Shown: positions 41,886 through 52,655 of the stretch, piece by piece
Layout: every line of letters begins with the position of its first letter
Position numbering within the stretch: the first letter of the stretch is position 1
From: Pseudopithomyces maydicus
Taxonomy: Eukaryota > Ascomycota > Dothideomycetes > Pleosporales > Didymosphaeriaceae
Length of the DNA stretch: 64,000 bases
Assembly: GCA_026873275.1 (NCBI GenBank)
Contig: JANTUC010000012.1
Location: 578,001 to 642,000 of the forward strand
Direction of reading: 5' to 3'
Notes under the pieces: model-generated
Database searches by the model: none
What the model was told of the DNA's origin: nothing
Seen by the model: only the letters and a program-made list of their open reading frames with translations
Made by a program: the position numbers and the translations under genes

Positions 41886-44800
41886 CGTGGTAGTTTGATG
41901 AAGGTGTTTTCACCACATAAACTTATATAGTACTATAAAATTCTCATCAAGCAATACAAAGAGAGTGATATACTCGAAAAATCACCCCAATCAATCCGGT
42001 GGGTCATCAAGTAATGTTAGACAAAGGCTTAGTAGTGTGGGGCGTCGCTTCCCCCTTGGCCTCCATCTATCCTCGGGGCAAATTCGGGGTTAGCGTACGA
42101 AGCCGATCGTGTACTACATGTCACTAATTCTAATTGCACTACAACACCCTAGCTGAGAGTTTAAAGGAAAGGCCCGCCTGTCTGTCTTGACGCTGGTTAC
42201 ATGTATATCACCTTGACGTAAGCGTCGGCTCTGCTCAATTTGGAACACATGTGCACCCATCTGGCTGGACACCTAAGAAAAAAAACTACAGTTTCACCAA
42301 TACCGCCGAAAGACGGGTGGAGAAAGTCTGGGAAGAATTTGAATTGGGCTAGTTGTTGGGAAAGATCTTGAACAGACTTTGGGCGTTTCGGGTTACGCGG
42401 TGGCAGCGTGCTGACGTGTATATCTGGAACTTGTCAGGAGTTGACAGGTACTGATTTTCTTAGAATACAGGCGAGAATAGAAATTCAACAGCTGTAAGAA
42501 GGGAGTTTATATTACAAAGTATTCATGTCATGTAATATTAATAAATAACAGTTGTGGGTACTGCTATGGAGATTGCATGTAGTTAGGTCAAGATCGAGTG
42601 ACCCAACCGAAGTATATGTTTAGGAACTAAATACAGACCTTCGAAGATGTGTTTCCAAGGTCGTCAGTAATATAAATACTGAATGAATGATGTCCCCAGA
42701 TTACGGCCCGTCATGTTCTTTTTTGAACGCTATATTGTATTCTTGAACAACCACATAAATGTCTTGAATAAATTATTATTTCTGTCAACGTATAAAATCG
42801 ACTTGATCTTGGACTACAACAGCTAGAACTAATATTAGCTCCTCTGATCTGAACTATGAAATTGCGCCACATGAATATATGCTGTAGTTTGGAAGTCTTA
42901 CTAGACTCAAAGTAGTAGCGATGTTACGAAGGATTATGTCGTGCTTCGGACCACGTTCCTGGAGTGCTAGGGCAATATGTATCTTAGATTGAACGAACAG
43001 TCTATACTACCTTCTTGTATACGCTATCTAACACCGATAATAGAGGTCGGACGATTCCCATGTAAAAGGTGCTCGTGCGAGTAGGTTAAAGCGGGGTAAA
43101 ACACCCTGTCCACATCCTCTGTAAATCAATCCAACGAGCATTTGATGATCAGATGCAATTACTCCGAGAACGGACGACCACCTCACTCCGTCTTCGCTAC
43201 CGCTCCTTGTTATCAGTTTCACATGCCATGGATGAAGGATCTGCACTGCAAAAATAATTGGACATTGCGACCGTAACGCGCATGTAACAGTGCGGAATGA
43301 CACGCTAAACCATAACCCACGCCATATGTGCGCTGATAAAGGCCAAGCTGGGCCAAGGTCATCCCGATGGAGGTATACAACGTAGCGTAAGAGTGGCGCC
43401 ACAACGGCAAGCCTCGTTTGCAAAACCCGTTCGCCTCGTCGCCAGACTAGCTGGAGAAGCTCAAGCGAGATGAATGGAAGAGAAATCTCTGTACGAGGAG
43501 CGGATACAGTAGCTGGGGTGAAGTGTTGAATGCGCCACATGTGCGGTGCGGATCCAAGCTCCCCGCCACACCGACGCCACGCCGGCATCGAGTAGTCGCC
43601 TCTCGTGCAGAAACGGTTCCATCGTATGCAGGAGGGGTGGCTGATTGCGCACGAACGAGCAGGAGGGATCACATTGTGGAGCAAGCAGAGAGCATGCACG
43701 AACGATGCCGTTGAAAGCGTTGCTCGCTTCCAGGAGCGAGCGCAACTGCACGATCTTCGATGAGAAAGCGAGACGACATGGAAGAGCCTGGCTGGTCGCC
43801 GGATATTCGGCTGCTTGCGGAAGGGCTACGGCCCATGTGCTTACCTGCAGTAGAGTCACGCGTAGCTAAGTATCGCTTCATATCGCGGTATGTTTACAGC
43901 TAAACTTAGTAGTTGTGCTGCAGACTGATTGATGGATTGCGATGGCCATTGGAGTCCTGTGGCACAACCATGGCCACGTACGTAGCATAGCGAAGGCGCG
44001 GCACGAAGACGCACTAGAAGCAATGCCTATGGTCATCGAAACGCTCGTCGACGTGTCGGACGGTGGTGGCGGTTTGAGCTGCCGGGTTGGTGCTGTTATA
44101 GTGGTCGGGACCTGTCGATCGCGTGCCCGTCTGTCGCTCGAGCGGTGCCGGAGGGAGGCTCAAGCTGAGGGCACATGGCATGCAATGGCGGCGGTTGGGG
44201 TAGAAAGTGGCTGAGGGATTACGCGCTGCGCCCAGGCCCGATGGAAATTTTCAAAACCTGCTTCAGAGGGTGAATCCGTACAAGGGTAAGATGGGCGCAA
44301 CTGTGGCGCACAATAGATTAAGCCACACGAGTGGATTGGTCCTGCGTTCATCAGGCTGTACTCTATGAGGGTGGGAGCTGCCGGCGCTGATTTCCTTTGT
44401 GGGCAGCCCGGCTGGACTCGTCGTCAAGGCGACATGCAATCGGACGACAGAATGGCCACGCCACTAGAGTGGAGGGTTTCCTGGCTGGAAGGGAATTTAG
44501 AATATCAGTGGATCGTGAATGCCGACCTTTGGTGTGTGCTTTTGTTCCTCCTTCAAATAGGAAGCGTCGAGGTTGGTTGCACCTGCCCGCCGCCCGCGGT
44601 AGCTCACTAGCCGCCTTTGCACGCACAGCCCCCTCGGCATAACAGCCACTGTTCTCGTCATGTAACAGATCCATCCTCTCCCTGCCTCTCCATACCTACT
44701 TGCGAAACTGCAGTCACCGAGATCGAACGCCGGCCCTGTCTGCTGCTCGCCTGCCCGCCTGCTGCCTGCCGCCATTCTAATCTTGGCGCCACTACGTTCC

Positions 44801-45208
44801 AAGCACTTGTACTAGGTAATCAACTCAGCTCAAAACCGCGGGTCTATCATCCGACGGTCATCGCGAGAGTATCGCGCTCGCCGCTATAGGCAATCTCTCC
44901 ACGCCACTCAGCTCCCGCAGCGCCATCCTCATCGCTCTCGCTGTCTCCGTCCCGGTCGCGACGCCCTGCATCTTTGCGACCAGTCCCTCGACCGCATCGC
45001 AGACGACCCTCTGGACGATTGGCTTGCGATGAGACTTGGCTAGGCCACTGAGCTCCCAAGACTGTGCAGCGCGAAGACACTGCAACACCCAGGTGTGTTC
45101 CGCCTCTAACGTGCCATTCCATTGTTTCACTACCAGGCGAAACCAGATGATGGACTAACGCGGAAGCAAGGATCCTACCCATACTGATCCCATCCCTCAC
45201 CGTCACAA
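41886..45208. other. large gene-free interval upstream of the Azf1-like gene
   Basis: 41886-43000 is AT-rich and featureless. 43000-45200 is GC-richer. A minus-strand frame of 223 codons (43028-43699) and others near 44365-44900 show no motif and are doubtful. A long regulatory region for the transcription factor gene is plausible. The last 300 bases before 45209 could be leader. Confidence 0.45.
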
Positions 45209-47037
45209 ATGGCAGCTTCCACTCGAGCCATCACCCCCACGCCTACTGGCCCATTTTCCGTGCCAAATAGGACGTCGACGCCGAACTCGCACTCGGGCGC
45301 GACCTTTGGCACCCATCTCACCAAATCCCCGCGCGGCCTTTCACCTAGGCAATCGCCGCAGCCGCTCACCGGCGCCGTGGCACTCGACGACGAGCGGAAG
45401 CGACAGCACCAACTGCTGCGGGGATCGAGTCCCAATCCTGCGCACGCCGTCATGCAGAGCCTCATCGGTACAGCCCAGTCTGCAGTAAACAACCACAGCA
45501 GCAAGGACGCGCCAGCACATATGAGCGGACCGATGGAAAAGGCCCAGAAGGCGCTGGTCATTCCCGAGGCTGGTGGCGTGACGGGCGATAACATGCAAAC
45601 GAGCCCCGTCAGCCTTTCCAGCTTTGGTTCCAACGACTCTAACAATGCTCCGCCCGCTCCTTCCATGGAGGGCACCGCTCCGCAGATCAACATGGAAAGC
45701 GCGCCTCAGCACCAGCAGGCTCCGCCGCAACAGCACCATCAGCACATTGCACCCAATCCCAATGAAAACCCGGGCAACCGAGCCTTCACTTTCCCAGGGC
45801 CTTTGCAGCCGGAGCACGATCCCAGGGCACCGACGCGCCAGATGAGTTTGCCTGGCTATCAGAACAGTCCCAAGTCGCCCTCCGCTAAGCGCCACAAGTG
45901 CCCGTACTGCGCCACAGACTTCACGCGACACCACAACCTCAAAAGCCATCTTCTGACCCACAGCCAAGAGAAGCCCTACGAATGTCCTACATGTCAAGCC
46001 CGATTCCGCCGTTTGCATGACCTGAAGCGTCACACCAAGCTTCACACTGGAGAACGCCCGCACACGTGTCCAAAGTGCGGCCGCCGTTTTGCTCGTGGAG
46101 ATGCACTCGCTCGACACAACAAGGGCCAGGGTGGGTGTGCGGGTCGCCGATCTAGCTTTGGCATTGACAACGACGAAATGGCGGACGCAAAGGCAGACGA
46201 TAACATGGATGGGGTCATGTACCATGGCGGCGAACACGATGGCGAAGGAGAAGAAGATGACGATGGGCGACGTATCAGTGAGCCGGCGCGTAAGAGGCAA
46301 AACACCGGGAACTCTACGCAAGGTCCGTATCGTCAGCACTCTAGCACCTATCCGCCCCTTGCTGCAAATCGCTCCCAGTATGGCGGGAACAGCCTGTACC
46401 CCCTGGGCCCGGTGGACCTTCAGGGAACCAGTCGACTAACATATCACCGAAACTAGCTCCTGGAAGCCTTTCGAATCTGCACTATACAGCAAGTCAAGCG
46501 AACATGTTCAGTCAGGGAGGCCCGCCAATGACGGAAAGCCCCAAGCCGCTTTCTCCAGGACAGCAAGATCAGCGTCGCCTTGGTGGTCACGAAGGTAGCA
46601 TGGGCGGCTCGCGTTCGCCCAACATGCACGCAAACTTCCAGCGCGCTCAAGGGTCGCCATCGATGGGCATGGCCCCGCCTCAAGCCAACAACGGCCCTCA
46701 CCTGCCCGCGCTGCCTGGCCTGGCTCCAAGCATGCTGCCCAAGCAGGGCTCCCAGGGTGGAAAGAACGGCCCTAGTATGCTCCAGCACCAACAAGTGCCG
46801 GGAACTAATTCGCAGCCGGGCAGCGTCTCCAGCCACGGTGCAGGCAGCGGTGGCAGCATGCGCGAAGTGCTAGGAAACCCGAATCCCGATATGTGGCAGT
46901 ACGTCCGAGACATGGAGGCTCGCATGGCAAAGATGGCACAAGAGCACGAGACGAAGATGACTACGTTGCAGACAGAAGTTACTACCCTCCGTGCGCAACT
47001 TGCCCAGCAACACGCACACAACACACAGCAGCAGTGA
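45209..47037 (+). CDS. Azf1-like C2H2 zinc-finger transcription factor, one apparent frameshift
   Basis: About 609 aa if one base missing near 46400 is allowed for. Three C2H2 fingers lie at residues about 229-310: C-P-Y-C...H-L-L-T-H, C-P-T-C...H-T-K-L-H and C-P-K-C...H-N-K-G, with T-G-E-R-P-H linkers and the trailer G-Q-G-G-C-A-G-R-R, a combination I associate with fungal Azf1-like regulators. The flanks are Q/P/S-rich. The first frame ends in T-Y-H-R-N-stop at 46456. A different frame carries on from about 46396 with G-N-Q-S-T-N-I-S-P-K-L-A-P-G-S-L and M-T-E-S-P-K-P-L-S-P-G-Q, finishing in a coiled coil (residues about 560-600). The shift falls at a C5 run (46398-46403). A 101-base intron from 46323 is an alternative but its GTCCGT donor is weak. 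Confidence 0.8.
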
Positions 47038-48388
47038 GAGCAGATGGGCCAGCCATTTGGCGGCATGGGTGGCATTTTTTTCGGCAATGGACGTCGGATT
47101 GATACTCTGTGAGGGACCACGGTTCCGCATCACCACAGGGTCATGATTATGACATGGGCTGGGTAAGGCAGGCTTCTTGAGATTGCGGCTACACGAGCGT
47201 GGCTGGTTGAATTTGGCCGAGCACAAGGCACAGGCGTACAGGCGCTTCAAAACATTGAATCTGTTTATTTCCAGGCGGATGTTTGCTTAACATTTGACCT
47301 ACTGTATTTCTAGCGCCACATTTTTCGGGTTTCTCGGTTTCTACATGTTCTGCAGAGAGGAGAGAGAGATTGTTTATTTTTCTTTGGGGAGCATGTACAG
47401 TCTGGCTCCGTGGGATGGGCGGGGATCGGATGTGGGGGAGACTGACGTTGGGGTTCCGAAGATTTTCTAGTTGTGATACCAGGCTATGAGGACAGGAGTA
47501 GGTTGGCAAGATACACTGTGTAGGTAGTGGTATATATTTCATCATGCAAGCATTCAAGATGCCAAGGGACGTGAGATGGTGGGGCGCGTAAAGCGTCCTC
47601 AAACACGGCTGGTACAACGGTAACCATTGGCCCTGCGACCCCCGAGTGCTTGTATATTATTGTCCAATATGTCTTTAGTGCAATCGCCGTATCGTGACGC
47701 GGGGGCTCTCCAGGGCTCTCCCGAGGTCAGCTCGCACGCGCCTGTGAATCCCTGGCACTGACGCAACATGGCGGCCAACAGCTAAGGTAAGTAAACAGAC
47801 CGTGCCCAAGCTGGCCGTTCCCTTCAATCGACACCCCTGTTGCCATCCGTCCACACGAGTCGAGCCCCCCGTGTTGACGTGGGCTCACTGTCGCCCGTCG
47901 CGTCGTTGCCGCCCGCAATAACTGTTGTCCGTAAACATCAGTGATCCGTCGTGTCTCCGGAGCCGAGCCGACGTACCTCGAAGCGCTGCTGGATTTCCTG
48001 GTACCTTTGACGAGAGTGCATCTGCCTGCAGCCAACTGTTTCTCTTTTTTTCTGCCTGTAGAATTTCACAAGGGTGGGTGTGGTACATGCCGGAATGCAC
48101 CTTCTGCTGACTGGAGAAGATACATCCGCGCCGGCTTGCACGTCTCCACGCCTTCCCTATACTCTCTCAGGCACTCGTCGCCAGCACCTCTACTTGGTCA
48201 CCTCTACGGCTGAAGTCTACGGGTTGCGTTCCTAAGCCCACGCTGCATGCGCCGTTGTTGTGTGCCCCGCCTTCGCCGTCTTTGCATTGCACACACCAAC
48301 TGCCTCACCACCACCCCGTCACGCCCACATACACGTCCCCGCGCGTGGCCTCTGCCGGGACAGACGCAGCCGCCGAGAGGAGCCTGCC
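47038..48388. other. intergenic
   Basis: 3' flank of the zinc-finger gene and 5' region of the kinase gene. The last 300 bases before 48389 are C/T- and C/G-rich and free of obvious ORFs. No gene seen. Confidence 0.5.
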
Positions 48389-50767
48389 ATGGCCGAGGCA
48401 TTTACCGTGAGCGGGTCTGTAGACCCCACTACGCTGTACACCAAGCAGCAATGCATAGGTAGGCGCATAGGCCGGCCGGACTTTGGGGCCCAGGCTAACG
48501 ACGTGCAGGCGGTGGCAGTTTTGGCAAGGTCTACAAAGGGTGCGTTACTGTGTGCAGCTGCGCAGGGCGGACGTCGCGCTGACCTCGTACAGGATCGACC
48601 GAAAGAACGGCCAGCTGGTCGCCATCAAGATTATCGACGTCGAGAATGCCGAGGATGAGGTCGACGACATTATTAGCGAGATCGCCATACTCTCGGGCAT
48701 GAACTCGCAATATGTCACCAAGTACTATGGCTCGTATCTGCACGGCACCGAGCTGTGGATCGTCATGGAGTTTTGCTCTGGGGGAAGCTGCGCCGACTTG
48801 ATGAGGCCGGGCGCGATAGACGAGGGCGAGATCGCTGTCATACTCAAAGAGCTGCTCATGGGGCTGTGCTACCTGCACGAGGACAACAAGTTACACCGGG
48901 ACATCAAAGGTGAGCATTCGTGCCTGCATTTGTTGATTTTCTAACGCGCAGCAGCCGCGAATATTCTTGTCAGCTCCAATGGCCAGGTAAAACTGGCAGA
49001 CTTTGGCGTGTCAGGGCAGCTGTCAGCAACCATGACGAAGAAGAACACTTTTGTCGGCACTCCCTTTTGGATGGCTCCCGAGGTCATCAAGCAGTCTGGG
49101 TACGACCACAAAGCAGACATCTGGTCGCTGGGGATCACAGCATTGGAACTTGCACAGGGCGAGCCTCCTTATGCAGACATACATCCCATGAAGGTCCTTT
49201 TCCTCATACCGAAGAACCCCTCACCCCAACTAACTGGTAACTTTACTGCCTCATTCAAAGAGTTTGTAAATCTCTGTTTAAGAAAAGACCCCAAGGAGCG
49301 GCCTTCAGCAAAAGCGCTGCTGCAGTCAAACTTTATCCGGAAGGCCGGCAAGCCGTCCATGTTGAAGGAGTTGATTTTCCGATATCAAGAGTACCAGGCT
49401 CGTCACCCCAAGCAGGCCGATTCGGAAGATGAAGATACCCCAGTGAAGAAGAGGGAACCGGTCAACGAGGAGTTATGGGATTTTGGCACAGTCCGCCCGA
49501 TCAACAACCAGAGAGGGAATGTATTGAAACCCATGAATGAGTCCGGTGCGAATGCTAGACAAATATCGCCACAAAGGAAACCCCTGGGAAACCAGCGTGC
49601 AGGATATGGCGACGAGAATTACTACGGGTCTGAAGACACCATTCGTGCAAGCCCACCTCCATCGCCAACCAAGCGGTTAGCGAAGCTGGAAATTCCGACT
49701 TCTCCGATGAACTCTTTGAAGACTGCTGCCCGAGTGCCATTACCACCATCTCCTGAAAAGCGTTCCATCCCACCGCTCCCACCGCCAAATGCTCAAGAAG
49801 TACGCAAGTCTCCAGTGCCCGCGGTCTTTTCGCCGCACCCTCTAAGCAGAGGACTGGTCACGCCGACAAGGCCTCCTGCTCAACCCCGGCGGCAAACACC
49901 GCTTGGTCGGGATTATGATGAATATCTTCAGCGCTCGATTGCGGAAGACATGGCTGCGATAGAGGTGACCCCTCAACGCGACATCACACCCCCACGACCA
50001 CAGATGACCATCCCCGAGATACCACCATTTCGAGGTGGCTCTGCTCAACCAGCGAATAGCGCCATCACACCATCAAATCAACCAGGATCGCGAAGTCCTG
50101 CAAATAATCAAAATCAGAACCCACGACCTTCGCAGAGTCAAAAACCACTCCCCCTTTCACTACCCAACAGCCCCTCCCTCCACTCACCAACCAAAAGCCC
50201 CTCACATCAACACAACAACCCTGTCTCTCCGCCTCACCCAACAACCGGCCCGGCTCATCCTCATCATACGATCCCTTCGGCGGCCCCCTCGTAAGCGAGT
50301 GGAACAAGCTAACCAACGGCCAAACCCCCTCCCATCCCCTCCCCCAACTCCCCAAGCCACCAAGCCCTCCCCCATGTCCCGCGGCTCCTTCGGCCGCCCC
50401 AAGCAACAACCCACCATGCCCGGCTCGCCCACCTCCACCACAGCGCCCACCGAAATCACAGCCCTCTCCGGCGTCGTCCTCCCCGCGCTCGAAGCAGCCC
50501 TCTCCCGTCGCTCGTACCACGTCTCGCTCAGGAACAAGCAGGAGGCCGCGGCGTCCCCGCGGGATCTGCACGCGTTCGTCGAGGCGAAGAAGAAGAGGGC
50601 CGAGTGTCATGAGAATGTGAAGAGGTTGGTGGGCGAGCTGAAGAGGGGGTTCAAGGAGCTGGATGAGTGGGATGAGAGGGGGTGTGGGGATGGGTGGGGA
50701 GGTGGCGGGGTTTTTGGAGGGGTTTCTCGAGGAGGTGTTGGTGAGGGTGGAGCCGGCGGATGATTGA
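48389..50767 (+). CDS. Ste20/germinal-centre-type protein kinase (Nak1/Kic1/Sps1 group), frame disturbed at 3' end
   Basis: Exons 48389-48458, 48509-48539 (31 bases), 48593-48909 and 48952-50767; about 744 aa allowing three one-base corrections. Kinase marks: G-G-G-S-F-G-K-V across the micro-exon, V-A-I-K-I-I-D, H-R-D-I-K-A-A-N-I, D-F-G-V-S-G-Q-L, and G-T-P-F-W-M-A-P-E-V-I, the last typical of GCK-III kinases. These act in polarity and septation networks upstream of NDR kinases. A Pro/Ser-rich tail follows. The kinase frame ends at TAA 50292. Different frames then carry S-S-Y-D-P-F-G-G-P-L-V-S-E-W, M-S-R-G-S-F-G-R-P-K and finally G-F-L-E-G-F-L-E-E-V-L-V-R-V-E-P. Shifts are placed near 50268, 50380 and 50682; the last two fall at C5 and G5 runs. 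Confidence 0.85.
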
Positions 50768-52655
50768 TTGAGGGGGTAGTTGGATGGATTGGGTGGGTGG
50801 GGTTGTTTGTGTGGGGGGAGAGGGCGAGGAAGGGAAGCGGTTTTGATGAGGATTTAGGATGGTTATGAATGGACATGACAGACATGCAAGCATGCTTTCC
50901 TTTGTTTTATTTTTCTTCGTTTTTTTCCCTGTCTCATACGGTTGATGGGTTGATGGGTGGGTGGGTGGATCGGTTTACTTTTCCTCCGGATGGCTTGGTA
51001 GGTAGTGTATATGTACATGTACTTGGAGCGCACCACGCACGCGGTTTTTTCGTCCTGTGGCTGGCGGTTTTGTTTATATTCGTAATTACATAGTCTGGTT
51101 CGATGGAACGGGGCTGCATAGCGGACTTACCATTCGGTTTTCTCGTGTTGGGGATGAAATGGCTGCGAGTGTTTGCAATATAGGTCAATGCGTTGATGGC
51201 ATGTACAAATGTATACATACACTCGACTACTCGCTCTCTAAAGAAAGGGGTACATATCATCCCCGTCCAATCCCACCACCCCTCACACAAGATCAACCGT
51301 CTCCCCCTCCTCCCTCCTGGTTTTCCTCACCTTTCCAAAAGAAAAAAAAAGCCTCCCCACAATCCCCATCCGCACTCACGAAAACGTTATCCCAGCATCA
51401 ATTAGAACAGCAGGGCCGTTATCACATGAGTAAATGTAAATGCAACCGGGCCAAATCCAAGCTAGACAGCACCCTCTGCGCATGCGGGGCTTACCTTACT
51501 GCCGTGGGTTAGTTAGTCCCGTCAAGGCAGGCTGGCGAGTTGTTACCTACTTTGGAATAGGTACATACATGTACGTGCATATGTATGTGTGCATGTAGGT
51601 GCATGTGTGTATGCATATATGTATGTATGCATGGCCCAATTCCAGCGTAGATCCAGGCTGTCGGGATGCACGCTGGGAAACGAGGTTGGGTGGGGCGGGG
51701 TATCTGCGTTTCTGTTTTTCGGTCTTTCGGTTGTCGTCGTAGGGAGCTGTATATTATGTATGCATGCATTGAAGATGGCGGGGGAAGGGAATGGGTTGGC
51801 TGATAGACGCTACGTAGACTGCGAAACAAGCGGAAACAAGATGTAGGGATTTGGTGATGCGATGGGTCGGTGTGATGTATGGAGCAGAACGGACGATGTG
51901 CATGTACCGTTGGAGGGGTGAGTTCTTTCGACATTTAGCTGGCTGCCTGAAGATGGTGGACTCGAACCTGAGCCGAACGATGCTTCTTGATGAACAGATA
52001 GATGGCATCATGGTAAGATATCCACATTTATCCCGCAACATCCCGACAGTACGAAGAAGTAATGAAAAAAAAATCACCATAGCGCAGCGAAAACCTCAAA
52101 GTCCCCAAAAGATATATCAGTCGATCACAGGTACATATAACACACGACACGAAGAAGCAAACAGCACGGAAAAGCGAAAAGGAGAAAGCAAAAAGTGGAA
52201 AAAAAGTTGGGTATCCATACTCCTCTCCCTCGTCCGTCCATCCATCCGTCCGTCCGCCCTAGCCAAAGTTCGACGAAAAACCTAACTCATCGCGTTTGCG
52301 AAATAGAGAGAAAAAAAAGGAAAAACGGACATCCAACTCCTCATTGCTCATAATCGTACGCAGCGCCCACCCGTCGCCTCGCCTCGCCTCGCCTCGCCAG
52401 CCACCCACTTGTGAAAAGAGAGGAAAGGAAAAGGAACCCATACGTTCGTTTGTTCGTTCGTTCATTCCACCCGTAGATGCCTTCTTCTCGTACTAACCAT
52501 GATATACCACGTAGCAGGGGAATTACCCTTTTACCGTCCCTTCCCTGCGTACCCAATCCAACGCTTGAGTTTATGAAATCCACCCTTTTTCTCTCTCCCA
52601 GTCCCTTAACACCCCCTTCAATACTCCCCCTCAATACTCCCCCTCGATACTCCCC
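50768..52655. other. intergenic between convergent genes
   Basis: 1.9 kb with TG/GGGT-rich and (TACA/TGTA)n tracts (for example 51560-51640) and a (CTCGC)n run at 52375-52395. No supported gene. Low-complexity open frames occur on both strands. Confidence 0.5.

Noticed and set aside
43028..43699. 223-codon open frame, minus strand
   Set aside because: No domain, skewed residue use (W, R, H, C), no splice or promoter support; probably chance in GC-richer DNA.
46431..46456. 26-base GT...AG segment as an intron in the zinc-finger gene
   Set aside because: It would join the frames, but it is far too short for splicing, and the sequence inside it reads as coding (S-T-N-I-S-P-K-L) in the downstream frame.
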